From assembly GCA_050480245.1 (NCBI GenBank), contig JBCNEQ010000077.1: a DNA stretch of 17,613 bases, one strand, 5' to 3'. A program made the translations under genes and the position numbers. Positions 7,043-14,047 of the stretch are shown here, in pieces (within the stretch, counting starts at the first letter, position 1; the number at the start of each line of letters is the position of its first letter). The notes beneath the pieces were generated by a model. That model searched no databases and had not been told where the DNA came from. It worked only from the letters and a program-made list of their open reading frames with translations. The DNA comes from Anoxybacillus sp050480245 (GTDB lineage Bacteria > Bacillota > Bacilli > Bacillales > Anoxybacillaceae).

Positions 7043-8167
7043 ATGGGAACATTATTGCGTCAAGCGATTACCCCTACATTTGACCCATGGGAAGCATATA
7101 TGGATGTCGAACAGTACGGCAGCATGCAGTTGACAAATATCGAATTTACGACAACGACGCTCTGTAATATGCGTTGTGAGCATTGTGCAGTCGGTTATAC
7201 GTTGCGTACGAAAGATCCTGAGGCGCTGCCGCTTGATCTCCTTCTTCGCCGCCTCGATGAAATTCCACATTTGCGCTCGTTAAGCATTACAGGCGGCGAG
7301 CCGATGCTTTCGATGAAATCTGTTGAGCAATACGTCGTGCCGCTGTTAAAATACGCACATGAGCGGGGGGTGCGCACACAAATCAACTCGAACTTAACGC
7401 TCGATTTAGAACGGTACGAAAAAATCATCCCCTACTTAGATGTTTTGCATATTTCGCATAATTGGGGCACGATCGATGATTTTGTCGAAGGCGGTTTTGC
7501 GATGATGGAGAAAAAGCCAACCGTCGCACAGCGTGAACGTTATTTTATACGCATGATCGAAAATGCACGTGCCATTTCGAAAACGGGCGTCATCGTATCC
7601 GCGGAAACGATGTTAAATAAACGGACACGTCCACATTTAGAAACGATTCATCGCCAAATTGTAAACGACATGGGCTGTAAACGACATGAAGTGCATCCGA
7701 TGTATCCGAGTGACTTTGCGAGCAACTTGGAAACGTTAACGCTCGATGAACTGCGCGAAACGATTCATCATTTGCTCGATATACGGGATGAAAACGTTTG
7801 GATGTTGTTTGGCACGTTGCCGTTTTATCCGTGCAGCGACAACGAAGAAGATTTAGCGTTGTTAAAACGTTTATATGCAAGTAAAAATGTTACAGTACGA
7901 AACGATCCAGATGGACGTTCACGGTTAAACGTCAACATCTTTACAGGCGACATTATTGTGACTGATTTCGGTGATGAACCGACGCTCGGAAACATTCAAA
8001 CCGACTCGCTTCTTTCTGCTTATGACAAATGGATGGCATCTCATTTAGCAAAATCACTAAACTGCCACTGCCCTGCGGTGAAATGTTTAGGACCGAACGT
8101 GCTCGTGAAAAACCGTTATTACCCAGACGTTGATTTTACGACGCGAAAAGCAAAAATTGAACGATAA
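7043..8167 (+). CDS. yfkAB: Radical SAM / CxCxxxxC-motif protein YfkAB
   Basis: A radical SAM enzyme of unknown substrate. The cluster-binding motif is CNMRCEHC (Cys41, Cys45, Cys48), followed by SITGGEPML, the usual glycine-rich SAM-binding motif. Near the C-terminus CHCPAVKC (Cys341, Cys343, Cys348) gives the second signature CxCxxxxC that names the family and may bind an auxiliary cluster, as in SPASM-like proteins. The 374-residue product is the uninterrupted form; the B. subtilis genome was long annotated with separate yfkA and yfkB. The ATG at 7043 is chosen because AAAAGGAG lies seven bases before it; a TTG at 7037 is also in frame. It is a single-gene unit with its own promoter and a strong terminator. 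Confidence 0.92.
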   Translation: MGTLLRQAITPTFDPWEAYMDVEQYGSMQLTNIEFTTTTLCNMRCEHCAVGYTLRTKDPEALPLDLLLRRLDEIPHLRSLSITGGEPMLSMKSVEQYVVPLLKYAHERGVRTQINSNLTLDLERYEKIIPYLDVLHISHNWGTIDDFVEGGFAMMEKKPTVAQRERYFIRMIENARAISKTGVIVSAETMLNKRTRPHLETIHRQIVNDMGCKRHEVHPMYPSDFASNLETLTLDELRETIHHLLDIRDENVWMLFGTLPFYPCSDNEEDLALLKRLYASKNVTVRNDPDGRSRLNVNIFTGDIIVTDFGDEPTLGNIQTDSLLSAYDKWMASHLAKSLNCHCPAVKCLGPNVLVKNRYYPDVDFTTRKAKIER

Positions 8168-8197
8168 AAAGCTTGTCGAACGCTCGACAAGCTTTTT
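8166..8197 (+). terminator. Bidirectional intrinsic terminator between yfkAB and yfkD
   Basis: AAAAAGCTTGTCGA and TCGACAAGCTTTTT form a perfect 14-bp stem with a 4-nt loop. It starts with the last base of the yfkAB stop codon and ends four bases before the yfkD stop. Runs of A on one side and T on the other let it serve both convergent genes. Confidence 0.92.
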
Positions 8198-8201
8198 CTT
8201 G

Positions 8202-8978
8202 TCATCGTGGTACGTCGCTAGCAACAAATGCGAATGATAGACGGTCTTGCACAGGAATCCAAGCACCGATACCTTGCGATGTTACGTTTTTCACGACAAT
8301 GCTTTTTTTCTTTCCTTTTAAGACGATATATACTTCGCCATACGTCACTTTTCCTTTTTCATTGACTGCCGGGGCGTAAGCATATAAATAGCCTAACTTT
8401 TTCGGCGGAACGTTATACGCTTGTTCCTTTTTCGTCCCCATGCCGATCCATGTGCTGAAAGAGAGCGGTAAATTTGTTTTTTTCATCGCTGTTAAAAGCA
8501 TCATTTTTTTCACATCTTCTTCGTTCGGTATGCTTGCCGTTAGGCCTCCGCGCACTTGTTTTTGCATCTCTTGGCGATACATCAATCGAACAGCCGTTTT
8601 CCCACCACGATTGTCAATAAAGTTTGTATTCACTTTTTGATACTCCCAGTTCGTTGATGTTTCTATCGATTCGTAATTCAACGGCCATTGCCCTAAATAA
8701 ATCGTCGCTTCGTAACCAATCGCAAATGGCGTGCTTGAAATCGACGATTCGTTTAAAAGACGAATTAATTCCGGATTTTCAATTTTTACATTCGCCGACT
8801 GAAGCAGTTGTTTCGCTAGTTCGCTCGGTTGTAAATGCGGCAAATTTTGTGTCGGATTCGGATACGTATTTTCTTTTGAAATGTCAATGACCGATGAAGG
8901 AAGTTTGACAGTTGCTTCACTAATCGTTGGCATACATGCGAAAATGAGTATCATGCTTAAAGCAAACCATCTTTTCAT
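8202..8978 (-). CDS. yfkD: YfkD-like exported protein of unknown function
   Basis: A 258-residue protein that begins MKRWFALSMILIFACMPTIS, a signal peptide with probable cleavage after SEA, so the mature protein should lie outside the membrane. The rest is soluble, with no membrane segment. Identification rests on position (yfkAB - yfkD - yfkF, as in B. subtilis) and overall length; I know of no catalytic motif. The ATG at 8978 is chosen for AAAGGAG eight bases upstream; an in-frame start at 9065 would add a charged leader before the signal peptide and is unlikely. IFAC resembles a lipobox but has Phe at -2, so a lipoprotein is less likely. It is divergent from yfkF and shares a terminator with yfkAB. 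Confidence 0.78.
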   Translation of the reverse strand: MKRWFALSMILIFACMPTISEATVKLPSSVIDISKENTYPNPTQNLPHLQPSELAKQLLQSANVKIENPELIRLLNESSISSTPFAIGYEATIYLGQWPLNYESIETSTNWEYQKVNTNFIDNRGGKTAVRLMYRQEMQKQVRGGLTASIPNEEDVKKMMLLTAMKKTNLPLSFSTWIGMGTKKEQAYNVPPKKLGYLYAYAPAVNEKGKVTYGEVYIVLKGKKKSIVVKNVTSQGIGAWIPVQDRLSFAFVASDVPR

Positions 8979-9128
8979 GGTGTAAACTCCTTTCTTTTTC
9001 CGTCGTTCATCGTTATTTTTTTCAAAAGTGAGCAATTTATCCTTCCCATAAAAAAAATCCACCATTGTTGCTTCTTTTCATGAAACGTTTTAACATCGAA
9101 CATAGTGAACGTATTACAGGAGGTCATT

Positions 9129-10301
9129 ATGCAACAACGTCATTTTTTCATCTTAGTTAGCATCGTCATGATTTCAGGGCTTTCTCAAGGACTGTTGTTA
9201 CCGCTCATTTCTGTCATCTTTGAACAGAGCGGCATTCGTTCTTCGTTGAGCGGCATACATGCGACAGCGATGTATATCGGCGTCCTAATCGTCTCTCCGT
9301 TTTTAGAACGCCCACTTCGTCGTTACGGCTTTAAACGTCTTATTATGCTCGGTGGAGCGATCGTTATTGCTTCTTTAGCGATGTTTCCGATTTCATCATC
9401 ACTATCGTTTTGGTTTGTGCTTCGTTTGTTAATCGGAATTGGCGACCATATTCTTCATTTCGGTTCTCAAACGTGGATTACGTCTGCCTCGCCCGCTCAC
9501 CGACGAGGTCGCAACATTTCGTTATATGGCTTGTCGTTTGGGGTCGGCTTTATGATCGGTCCGCTTCTCGTTCCGCTTGTTCACATACATGAGTCGTTGC
9601 CGTTCATTGTTTCATCATTGCTTAGCTTATGTGGATGGATGTTATTATTTTTTCTCCCGCATGCCTATCCTGAAACAGAGCAAGCTGAAAAAATTGGCAC
9701 GCTACGCTTTTTTCGTGCGTGGAAACAAGCGTGGCCAGCTTTGTTGTTGCCATTTGGTTACGGCTTTTTAGAAGCATCACTCCATAGCATGTTTCCCGTG
9801 TATGCGTTACGAAACGGCTTACACGTGGAGACGGTTGCGATGATGCTTCCGGCGTTTGCGCTTGGCGGAATCGCTTTTCAACTCCCGCTTGGCGTATTAA
9901 GTGATCGCTTCTCGCGAAAAGCGATGATCACCGTTTCGTTAACCGTCGGATCGATCTGCTTTATCATTGCACAATGGTTCATTTCTCCTGTGCCGTTGAC
10001 AGTCACCTTTTTTGTCGCAGGTATGTTTGTTGGTTCACTTTTTTCGCTCGGCATGGCGTATATGACCGATTTGTTGCCAAAATCACTTCTTCCTGTCGGC
10101 AACATATTGTGCGGGATGTTATATAGCATCGGCAGCATATGTGGGCCTGCGATTGGGGGCATTGTATTACAACAGCAAGAAAGGCTATTTTTCTTTAGCG
10201 TGAGTTCGCTACTGTTTCTTTTATTACTTGCCCAGCGTCCGCTCACGAAATTTTCAAAATATTTTTCAAAAAAACAAGAAAAAAACATTGACGCTTTTTA
10301 A
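9129..10301 (+). CDS. yfkF: MFS transporter, YfkF type
   Basis: A 390-residue integral membrane protein with about twelve hydrophobic segments, starting MQQRHFFILVSIVMISGLSQG. The loop between segments 2 and 3 (FLERPLRRYGFKRL) and the matching LGVLSDRFSRKAM in the second half are major facilitator superfamily motif-A type sequences, and the halves resemble each other as expected. Drug or metabolite efflux is usual for this type, but the substrate is not known. The ATG at 9129 follows AGGAGG five bases earlier; the GTG at 9105 lies upstream of that site. A promoter for the next small gene lies in its last codons. Confidence 0.85.
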   Translation: MQQRHFFILVSIVMISGLSQGLLLPLISVIFEQSGIRSSLSGIHATAMYIGVLIVSPFLERPLRRYGFKRLIMLGGAIVIASLAMFPISSSLSFWFVLRLLIGIGDHILHFGSQTWITSASPAHRRGRNISLYGLSFGVGFMIGPLLVPLVHIHESLPFIVSSLLSLCGWMLLFFLPHAYPETEQAEKIGTLRFFRAWKQAWPALLLPFGYGFLEASLHSMFPVYALRNGLHVETVAMMLPAFALGGIAFQLPLGVLSDRFSRKAMITVSLTVGSICFIIAQWFISPVPLTVTFFVAGMFVGSLFSLGMAYMTDLLPKSLLPVGNILCGMLYSIGSICGPAIGGIVLQQQERLFFFSVSSLLFLLLLAQRPLTKFSKYFSKKQEKNIDAF

Positions 10302-10317
10302 GCCTCTGTTATATAAT
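10288..10317 (+). promoter_or_regulatory. Promoter of the 50-residue gene, embedded in the yfkF 3' end
   Basis: TTGACG (10288-10293) and a perfect TATAAT (10312-10317) stand 18 bases apart. The -35 lies within the last codons of yfkF. Transcription would begin near 10324 and run through the palindrome at 10336-10349 to the start codon at 10361. Confidence 0.6.
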
Positions 10318-10335
10318 ACAATTAAACAAAACAAA

Positions 10336-10349
10336 CTGTTTTAAAACAG
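10336..10349. promoter_or_regulatory. Perfect 14-bp palindrome in the leader of the 50-residue gene
   Basis: CTGTTTTAAAACAG is fully self-complementary and lies between the predicted transcription start and the ribosome site. The half-element is echoed: CCTCTGTT at 10303-10310 is the inverse of AACAGAGG at 10345-10352, one copy inside the promoter spacer and the other across the palindrome's edge. This layout would suit a dimeric repressor. A loop-less palindrome is a poor RNA hairpin. No regulator is assigned. Confidence 0.45.
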
Positions 10350-10360
10350 AGGGGAGAGCG

Positions 10361-10513
10361 ATGATGATGAGTAGAGAAGAAAGAAAAAATATGATTGAGT
10401 TTATTACAAAATTACGGAGCTTTAATCAAGAACAACTCGTTTATATGACTGATGAAGAAATCGAACATATTTACAACCAAACATACTATCATTACGAAGA
10501 AATCGCAGAATAA
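10361..10513 (+). CDS. Small conserved protein, probably BH0509 family (50 residues)
   Basis: A short acidic protein starting MMMSREERKNMIEFITKLRS and ending in HYEEIAE, with a central YMTDEEIEHIYNQ. The pattern SREERKNMIEFI..LR....EQL..M.DEEIE..YN matches my recollection of the BH0509 family of small Bacillaceae proteins, whose function is unknown. Three ATG codons stand in a row; GGGGAG lies 4, 7 or 10 bases before them, so the second (10364) has the best spacing, though I report the first. It has its own promoter and a strong terminator, so it is a monocistronic gene. It is too short for most automatic ORF lists. Confidence 0.7.
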   Translation: MMMSREERKNMIEFITKLRSFNQEQLVYMTDEEIEHIYNQTYYHYEEIAE

Positions 10514-10539
10514 AGAGGGATGCGTGCCGCATCCCTCTT
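10513..10539 (+). terminator. Intrinsic terminator of the 50-residue gene
   Basis: AAGAGGGATGCG and CGCATCCCTCTT form a perfect 12-bp stem with a 3-nt loop, followed by CTCTTT. It starts at the stop codon. It also lies just past the stop of the converging 34-residue gene and may serve it weakly. Confidence 0.8.
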
Positions 10540-10543
10540 CTCT

Positions 10544-10648
10544 TTAGTGATATCCGTTTTGTCCATTCGCACTGCTACTCGTTTTATGTTTCGGGCGGTT
10601 TTTTCCTTTTTGCTTTGTTCCGCCGTCTTTTTTCGTTTTTTTCGTCAC
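10544..10648 (-). CDS. Small, very basic, hydrophilic protein (34 residues), candidate spore protein
   Basis: GTG at 10648 with AAGGGGGA six bases upstream opens a 34-residue frame beginning MTKKTKKDGGTKQKGKNRPK and ending SSANGQNGYH. It is rich in Lys, Asn, Gln, Gly and Ser and almost without hydrophobic residues. That composition is like the minor small acid-soluble spore proteins (SspM/SspP type), but I cannot match it to a named one. A forespore-type promoter (10681-10709) lies at the right distance, which supports both the gene and the spore role. It sits downstream of yfkH on the same strand but appears to be transcribed separately. Confidence 0.6.
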   Translation of the reverse strand: MTKKTKKDGGTKQKGKNRPKHKTSSSANGQNGYH

Positions 10649-10680
10649 GTATATTCCCCCTTCATATCCACGTTCACTTT

Positions 10681-10709
10681 TAATATGGTTTAACCGCGTT
10701 TTTTTATAA
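10681..10709 (-). promoter_or_regulatory. Candidate forespore (sigma-G/sigma-F type) promoter for the 34-residue gene
   Basis: On the minus strand TTATA (10709-10705) and CATATTA (10687-10681) are 17 bases apart. CATATTA fits the sigma-G/F -10 pattern CATNNTA; the -35 is a weaker match. The start of transcription would be about 26 bases before the GTG, leaving room for the strong ribosome site. Confidence 0.4.
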
Positions 10710-10719
10710 GAGGGAATAA

Positions 10720-11553
10720 CTACCGTATGCGCATATTTCCTTCTCGTTTACAACAAAAAATAGCGTTTAGCTCCCCACCTAATACAATCATCATGCCAGA
10801 TAAATAAAACCAAACCATTAACGCAATAATTCCGCCTAAGCTGCCATACATCGCAGAATAGTTACCGAATTGGTTTACATAGGTAGAAAAAGCAAGTGAG
10901 ACGCCCATCCAACCTACAGTCGCAAATAACGCTCCTATCCATACGTCGCGAAACCGGACATGTTTGCTTGGGGCAAAAACGTATAACACAGAAAAAACAA
11001 AAAATAAAATGACAAAGCTAACAAACCAACGAATCGTTTCCCATACGTGTAAAAACACATCGGAAAGACCAAACGCTGAAAAAAGAAATGTACCGATCAT
11101 TTTTCCGAATACAGGGAAGACGAGCGCGACAATAATGACAAAAATCATCGCAAAAGTAAGCAAAATCGAAACTCCACGAGCAACGAGAAAAGAGCGTGTT
11201 TCTTTCACATCGTATGCTCGATTTAATGCCCGAATAATGGCCGACATACCGTTCGATGCAGCCCACACCGTAGCAAGCACGCTAAAAGATAACCACTTTC
11301 CACTTTGCGCTGCTATAAGTTGTTTAATGTTTGTCTCAATTAAATGCGCCGTTTCGCTTGGCGCATATTGACTGAAAAAGGCGATCACATCTTCGTGCGG
11401 GATAGGCAAATACGATAAAAACGTTAACAAAAACAGTAAAAATGGAAATAGCGACAGCAAAAAGAAATATGCTAACTCAGCGGATAAATCAAAAATTTCA
11501 TCTTCTTCAAACCGTTTCATTAGCTCACGAACGACAGAAAAGCTAACAATCAT
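10720..11553 (-). CDS. yfkH: YihY/BrkB-family membrane protein (YfkH)
   Basis: A 277-residue inner-membrane protein with six predicted segments. The family signature is visible: DLSAELAYFFLLSLFPFLLF near the start, WAASNGMSAIIRALNRAYDV in the middle, and GGIIALMVWFYLSGMMIVLGG near the end. The family was once called ribonuclease BN because of a mistaken assignment, and its real role is unknown. I chose the ATG at 11553, with GAGGTG nine bases upstream, over the GTG at 11565, which abuts that site. It follows yfkI by 19 bases and is the last gene of the yfkJ-yfkI-yfkH unit. Confidence 0.9.
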   Translation of the reverse strand: MIVSFSVVRELMKRFEEDEIFDLSAELAYFFLLSLFPFLLFLLTFLSYLPIPHEDVIAFFSQYAPSETAHLIETNIKQLIAAQSGKWLSFSVLATVWAASNGMSAIIRALNRAYDVKETRSFLVARGVSILLTFAMIFVIIVALVFPVFGKMIGTFLFSAFGLSDVFLHVWETIRWFVSFVILFFVFSVLYVFAPSKHVRFRDVWIGALFATVGWMGVSLAFSTYVNQFGNYSAMYGSLGGIIALMVWFYLSGMMIVLGGELNAIFCCKREGNMRIR

Positions 11554-11572
11554 CTCCCACCCCACCTCGCTT

Positions 11573-11836
11573 CTACGAGGAACGTTTACGAATCAGCTCC
11601 TCTATCCACTCCATCACTTGTGGTGTTGTTTCTTTTACTTCACTTAGTTTATTCACAATAAACTGCAAATCATTCATCATCTCGTCTACATGTTGTCTCG
11701 TTTGATGAACAGTCTCCTTTACTTGTTCTACGCTATCCATCCACTCACGACACGTTTCTTTAATGACTTGTCTTGTTTTATTATTCGCTAGCAACAAAGC
11801 TATCCCTGCTAATGCAATCCATTTCCCTTTTCCCAT
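11573..11836 (-). CDS. yfkI: Small membrane-anchored coiled-coil protein, YfkI position
   Basis: An 87-residue protein with a short N-terminal hydrophobic stretch (KWIALAGIALLLA) followed by a long amphipathic, charged helix, roughly residues 20-85, likely a coiled coil. The layout resembles YtxH/DUF948-like membrane-anchored proteins. The name rests on its place between yfkJ and yfkH, as in B. subtilis. The ATG at 11836 is preceded by GAAGGGGGAG; an in-frame GTG at 11854 would overlap the end of yfkJ. Function unknown. Confidence 0.65.
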   Translation of the reverse strand: MGKGKWIALAGIALLLANNKTRQVIKETCREWMDSVEQVKETVHQTRQHVDEMMNDLQFIVNKLSEVKETTPQVMEWIEELIRKRSS

Positions 11837-11850
11837 CGTCTTCTCCCCCT

Positions 11851-12321
11851 TCACAACGAATGATCTCGCTTTATTCGCTCTAATATATGTTTACATCCTT
11901 CTTCGACTAATTCGTACACTTCTTCAAAATTTCCTGTAAAGTACGGATCAGGGACATCGTCTACTCGGCGGTTTGGCACAAAATCCATAAAGCGAGCAAT
12001 AACAGCGTGCGACTGATCGCCGACAAGGGAACGAAGATGAGCGATATTCTCGCTATCCATTCCAATCACATAATCAAACGTATGAAAGTCTTCTTTTGTA
12101 ATTTGACGCGCTTTTAATCCTGTAAAATCAATTTGTTTTTCTGTTAAAATGCGCTGTGTCCCGTGATGTGGCGGCTTGCCAATATGCCAATTGCCTGTTC
12201 CTGCCGAGTCAACAGAAATGACATGATCGAGCCCTTCTTGCTTCACAAGATGACGAAATACAGCTTCTGCCATTGGAGAACGACATATGTTGCCTAAACA
12301 AACAAATAACACCCGAATCAT
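11851..12321 (-). CDS. yfkJ: Low-molecular-weight protein-tyrosine phosphatase YfkJ
   Basis: A cytoplasmic phosphatase that removes phosphate from tyrosine (possibly also arginine) residues. The P-loop CLGNICRS (Cys8 nucleophile, Arg14, Ser15) is at the N-terminus and the general-acid aspartate lies in VPDPYFTG near residue 120; both are intact. The 156-residue length is normal for the family. The ATG at 12321 follows GAGGTG seven bases earlier. It is the first gene of the unit with yfkI and yfkH and divergent from yfkK. YfkJ (PtpB) of B. subtilis is linked to stress resistance; that role is not shown here. YwlE-type arginine phosphatase is an alternative, but the context favours YfkJ. Confidence 0.93.
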   Translation of the reverse strand: MIRVLFVCLGNICRSPMAEAVFRHLVKQEGLDHVISVDSAGTGNWHIGKPPHHGTQRILTEKQIDFTGLKARQITKEDFHTFDYVIGMDSENIAHLRSLVGDQSHAVIARFMDFVPNRRVDDVPDPYFTGNFEEVYELVEEGCKHILERIKRDHSL

Positions 12322-12409
12322 TGCTTTTCACCTCATAACGTAGAATAAGTAGAATGAACGGTCAAACCATGGTACAATGAACACAATCATATACGAAAGG
12401 ATGACGAAT

Positions 12410-12619
12410 GTGCATTTATCCGTTGAACAAATGATTGAACAAATAAAAGAAAAGCTGAAAGTATTAAATTTTGATGCCATTAAACCTCATCATTTTGACG
12501 AGCAATTATACGATGAGTTAAAAGATATACACGATATGGTTATGAAAAAACAATCGTTTAGCCCAAGCGAAATGCAAGCAATCGTCGAAGAGCTCGGAAA
12601 CTTACGAAAAAAATTATAA
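12410..12619 (+). CDS. yfkK: UPF0435 family protein YfkK
   Basis: A 69-residue conserved protein of unknown function. The family core HDMVMKKQSFSPSEMQAIVEEL is clear. I chose GTG 12410 because AAAGGA lies eight bases before it and it leaves a family-like N-terminus (HLSVEQMIEQIKEKL); the ATG codons at 12377 and 12401 are in frame but lack a ribosome site. TACAAT at 12373-12378 could be the -10, though no good -35 was found. Its last two codons overlap the stop of the HD-GYP remnant on the other strand. Confidence 0.87.
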   Translation: MHLSVEQMIEQIKEKLKVLNFDAIKPHHFDEQLYDELKDIHDMVMKKQSFSPSEMQAIVEELGNLRKKL

Positions 12620-13139
12620 AATCGCCTCTCCTGCCATAAGTAGCGACGGATGATCAACAAGCGAAATTTCCTCATGTGTATCCATATATCGGACATATGG
12701 ACGTTGCATATGCTCGACAATTTTTGTCACAATAGCGGTTCTTCCGTCGCTCATTTTCACCATCGTTCCTGTTCAAGCGATGTCGCTGGAATGACCGCTA
12801 ACACTTTTCTTTTTTTTACTTCATCAACGAGCTTTACCGCTAGCTTAAACAATGAACGAAGCGGCAATTCTTCTTTTTTACGCACCGCATCAAACGATTG
12901 CTCAACAACGTCAATGCGTCGATCCATGACGGCATATCGAGCAATTCTTCAAGTGTGATGCCGTCAGACACCGCATCTTCAACAAATACATAGCGAATAT
13001 CCGTTTGTTTTAAACGTTCTACATATTTTGGGTGAATTTTTCTTCCTGCTGCTAGTAGTACACGACGATGGCGGTCATAAATCGGACGTGCCAATTCCAT
13101 CGTTCGTTCATCGTACTCCTCTAATAAAATGAGTCGCAA
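12614..13139 (-). pseudogene. Remnant of an HD-GYP-domain protein: catalytic core deleted, two frame breaks
   Basis: HD-GYP proteins hydrolyse cyclic di-GMP or related nucleotides. Three frames together spell the two ends of such a protein. From TTG 13139 the N-terminal domain reads MRLILLEEYDERTMELARPI and on to LLDMPS. Near 12925 the reading continues in another frame (RRIDVVEQSFDAVRKKEELP … VLAVIPATSLEQ). Near 12770 a third frame resumes with GTMVKMSDGRTAIVTKI and ends MAGEAIL at 12614. The HD, HDIGK and GYP motifs are all absent, so roughly 190 residues of core are missing between TSLEQ and GTMVK compared with full-length relatives of about 360-370. It is nonfunctional. Coordinates of the breaks are approximate. 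Confidence 0.8.
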
Positions 13140-13220
13140 CCATCTTCCACTCCCTTCGACACTTCCATACAAACAGTATAATCATGTTTTTTTTCGTTTG
13201 CTATGACGTTTTTTAAAAAA

Positions 13221-13246
13221 TAAATTCCGATAGAAAAACTAGGATT
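13221..13246 (+). promoter_or_regulatory. CymR-like motif just upstream of the cysH -35 (tentative)
   Basis: The stretch starts TAAATTCCGATAG and ends CTAGGATT, touching the -35. From memory the CymR site of Bacillus sulfur genes is TAAWWNCNNANWNNNATNGGAATT; here the left half fits but the right half is shifted and lacks one A. The position would suit a repressor. B. subtilis cysH is not, as far as I know, a CymR target, so treat this as weak. Confidence 0.25.
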
Positions 13247-13272
13247 GACATTTAAGTGAATTATGTTAAAAT
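13245..13272 (+). promoter_or_regulatory. Sigma-A promoter of the cysH operon
   Basis: A perfect TTGACA (13245-13250) and TAAAAT (13267-13272) are 16 bases apart. Transcription should start near 13279, giving a leader of about 48 bases, too short for an S-box or T-box riboswitch. The inverted repeat at 13272-13304 begins at the last base of the -10. Confidence 0.75.
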
Positions 13273-13304
13273 TTAAAACAATCAAACGGAAAAGGTGTTT
13301 TAAA
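13272..13304 (+). promoter_or_regulatory. 9-bp inverted repeat across the cysH transcription start
   Basis: TTTAAAACA (13272-13280) and TGTTTTAAA (13296-13304) are perfect inverse copies separated by 15 bases. They straddle the predicted start and the early leader. This could be an operator or an AU-rich leader hairpin. The regulator is unknown. Confidence 0.45.
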
Positions 13305-13326
13305 AATAAAGAAAGGGAGATGAGAC

Positions 13327-14034
13327 ATGATTACGTATGAAACGTGGGATAGTGAACAAAAACCCACTTTCCCAATCGACAATAATGAAAAAGGGGCACT
13401 ACATGTGCTCACGTGGGCTTATGACCATTACGGAGATGACCTTTTGTATGCATGCAGTTTCGGTATTGAAGGGATCGTGTTAATCGATCTTATTTCTCAA
13501 GTGCGTGACGATGCTGAAATTGTGTTTCTCGATACAAACTTACATTTTTCAGAAACGTATGAAACAATCGAACGCGTCAAACAAGCGTATCCACGCTTAC
13601 GCATTCATTTACAAACACCTGCTTTATCGCTTGCCGAGCAAGAAAAACAATTTGGTGCTGAACTTTGGAAGAGAGATCCAAACAAATGCTGCGAAATAAG
13701 AAAAATTATCCCATTGCGTCAAGCTATGACAGGAAAAAAAGCGTGGATCTCCGGACTGCGCCGAGAACAATCGCCAACGCGACAGCATGTCGAATTTATT
13801 AATCTTGATAAAAAGTTTAAAAACATTAAAATTTGTCCACTCATTCATTGGACATGGAAAGACGTATGGCGCTATGTTCATCGCCATCATCTCTCCTATA
13901 ATCCGCTTCATGATCGTGGTTATCCGAGCATCGGCTGCGCCCCATGTACAGCACCTGCTTACACCGAAGAAGATTTACGTTCTGGACGATGGGCTGGGCT
14001 AGGAAAAACAGAATGCGGCTTACACGAGTCGTGA
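13327..14034 (+). CDS. cysH: Phosphoadenylyl/adenylyl-sulfate reductase CysH
   Basis: Reduces activated sulfate (PAPS or APS) to sulfite using thioredoxin or a similar donor. The nucleotide-binding loop is CSFGIEGIVL (residues 43-52). Cys121-Cys122 (KCCEIRK) and Cys204/Cys207 (GCAPC) form the [4Fe-4S] set found in APS reductases and in the B. subtilis CysH that uses both substrates. The C-terminal ECGLH (Cys230) holds the catalytic cysteine. With the iron-sulfur cysteines present, APS may be used as well as PAPS; cysC in the same operon supports PAPS as a substrate. Length 235 residues is normal. The ATG at 13327 has AAAGGGAG seven bases upstream. First gene of the operon; cysP starts 13 bases after its stop. 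Confidence 0.95.
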   Translation: MITYETWDSEQKPTFPIDNNEKGALHVLTWAYDHYGDDLLYACSFGIEGIVLIDLISQVRDDAEIVFLDTNLHFSETYETIERVKQAYPRLRIHLQTPALSLAEQEKQFGAELWKRDPNKCCEIRKIIPLRQAMTGKKAWISGLRREQSPTRQHVEFINLDKKFKNIKICPLIHWTWKDVWRYVHRHHLSYNPLHDRGYPSIGCAPCTAPAYTEEDLRSGRWAGLGKTECGLHES

Positions 14035-14047
14035 AGGTGGGAGAGAA

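Noticed and set aside
8202..8978. YfkD as a lipoprotein
   Set aside because: IFAC has phenylalanine at -2, unusual for a lipobox, and a normal signal peptidase I site lies nearby.
10964..11371. 135-codon plus-strand frame
   Set aside because: It is a shadow of yfkH on the other strand, rich in residues produced by antisense of a membrane protein and without a ribosome site.
12650..12958. 102-codon plus-strand frame between yfkK and cysH
   Set aside because: It is antisense to the recognisable HD-GYP remnant and has no family-like content or ribosome site.
13279..13326. S-box or T-box riboswitch before cysH
   Set aside because: The leader is only about 48 bases and has no terminator-antiterminator structure.
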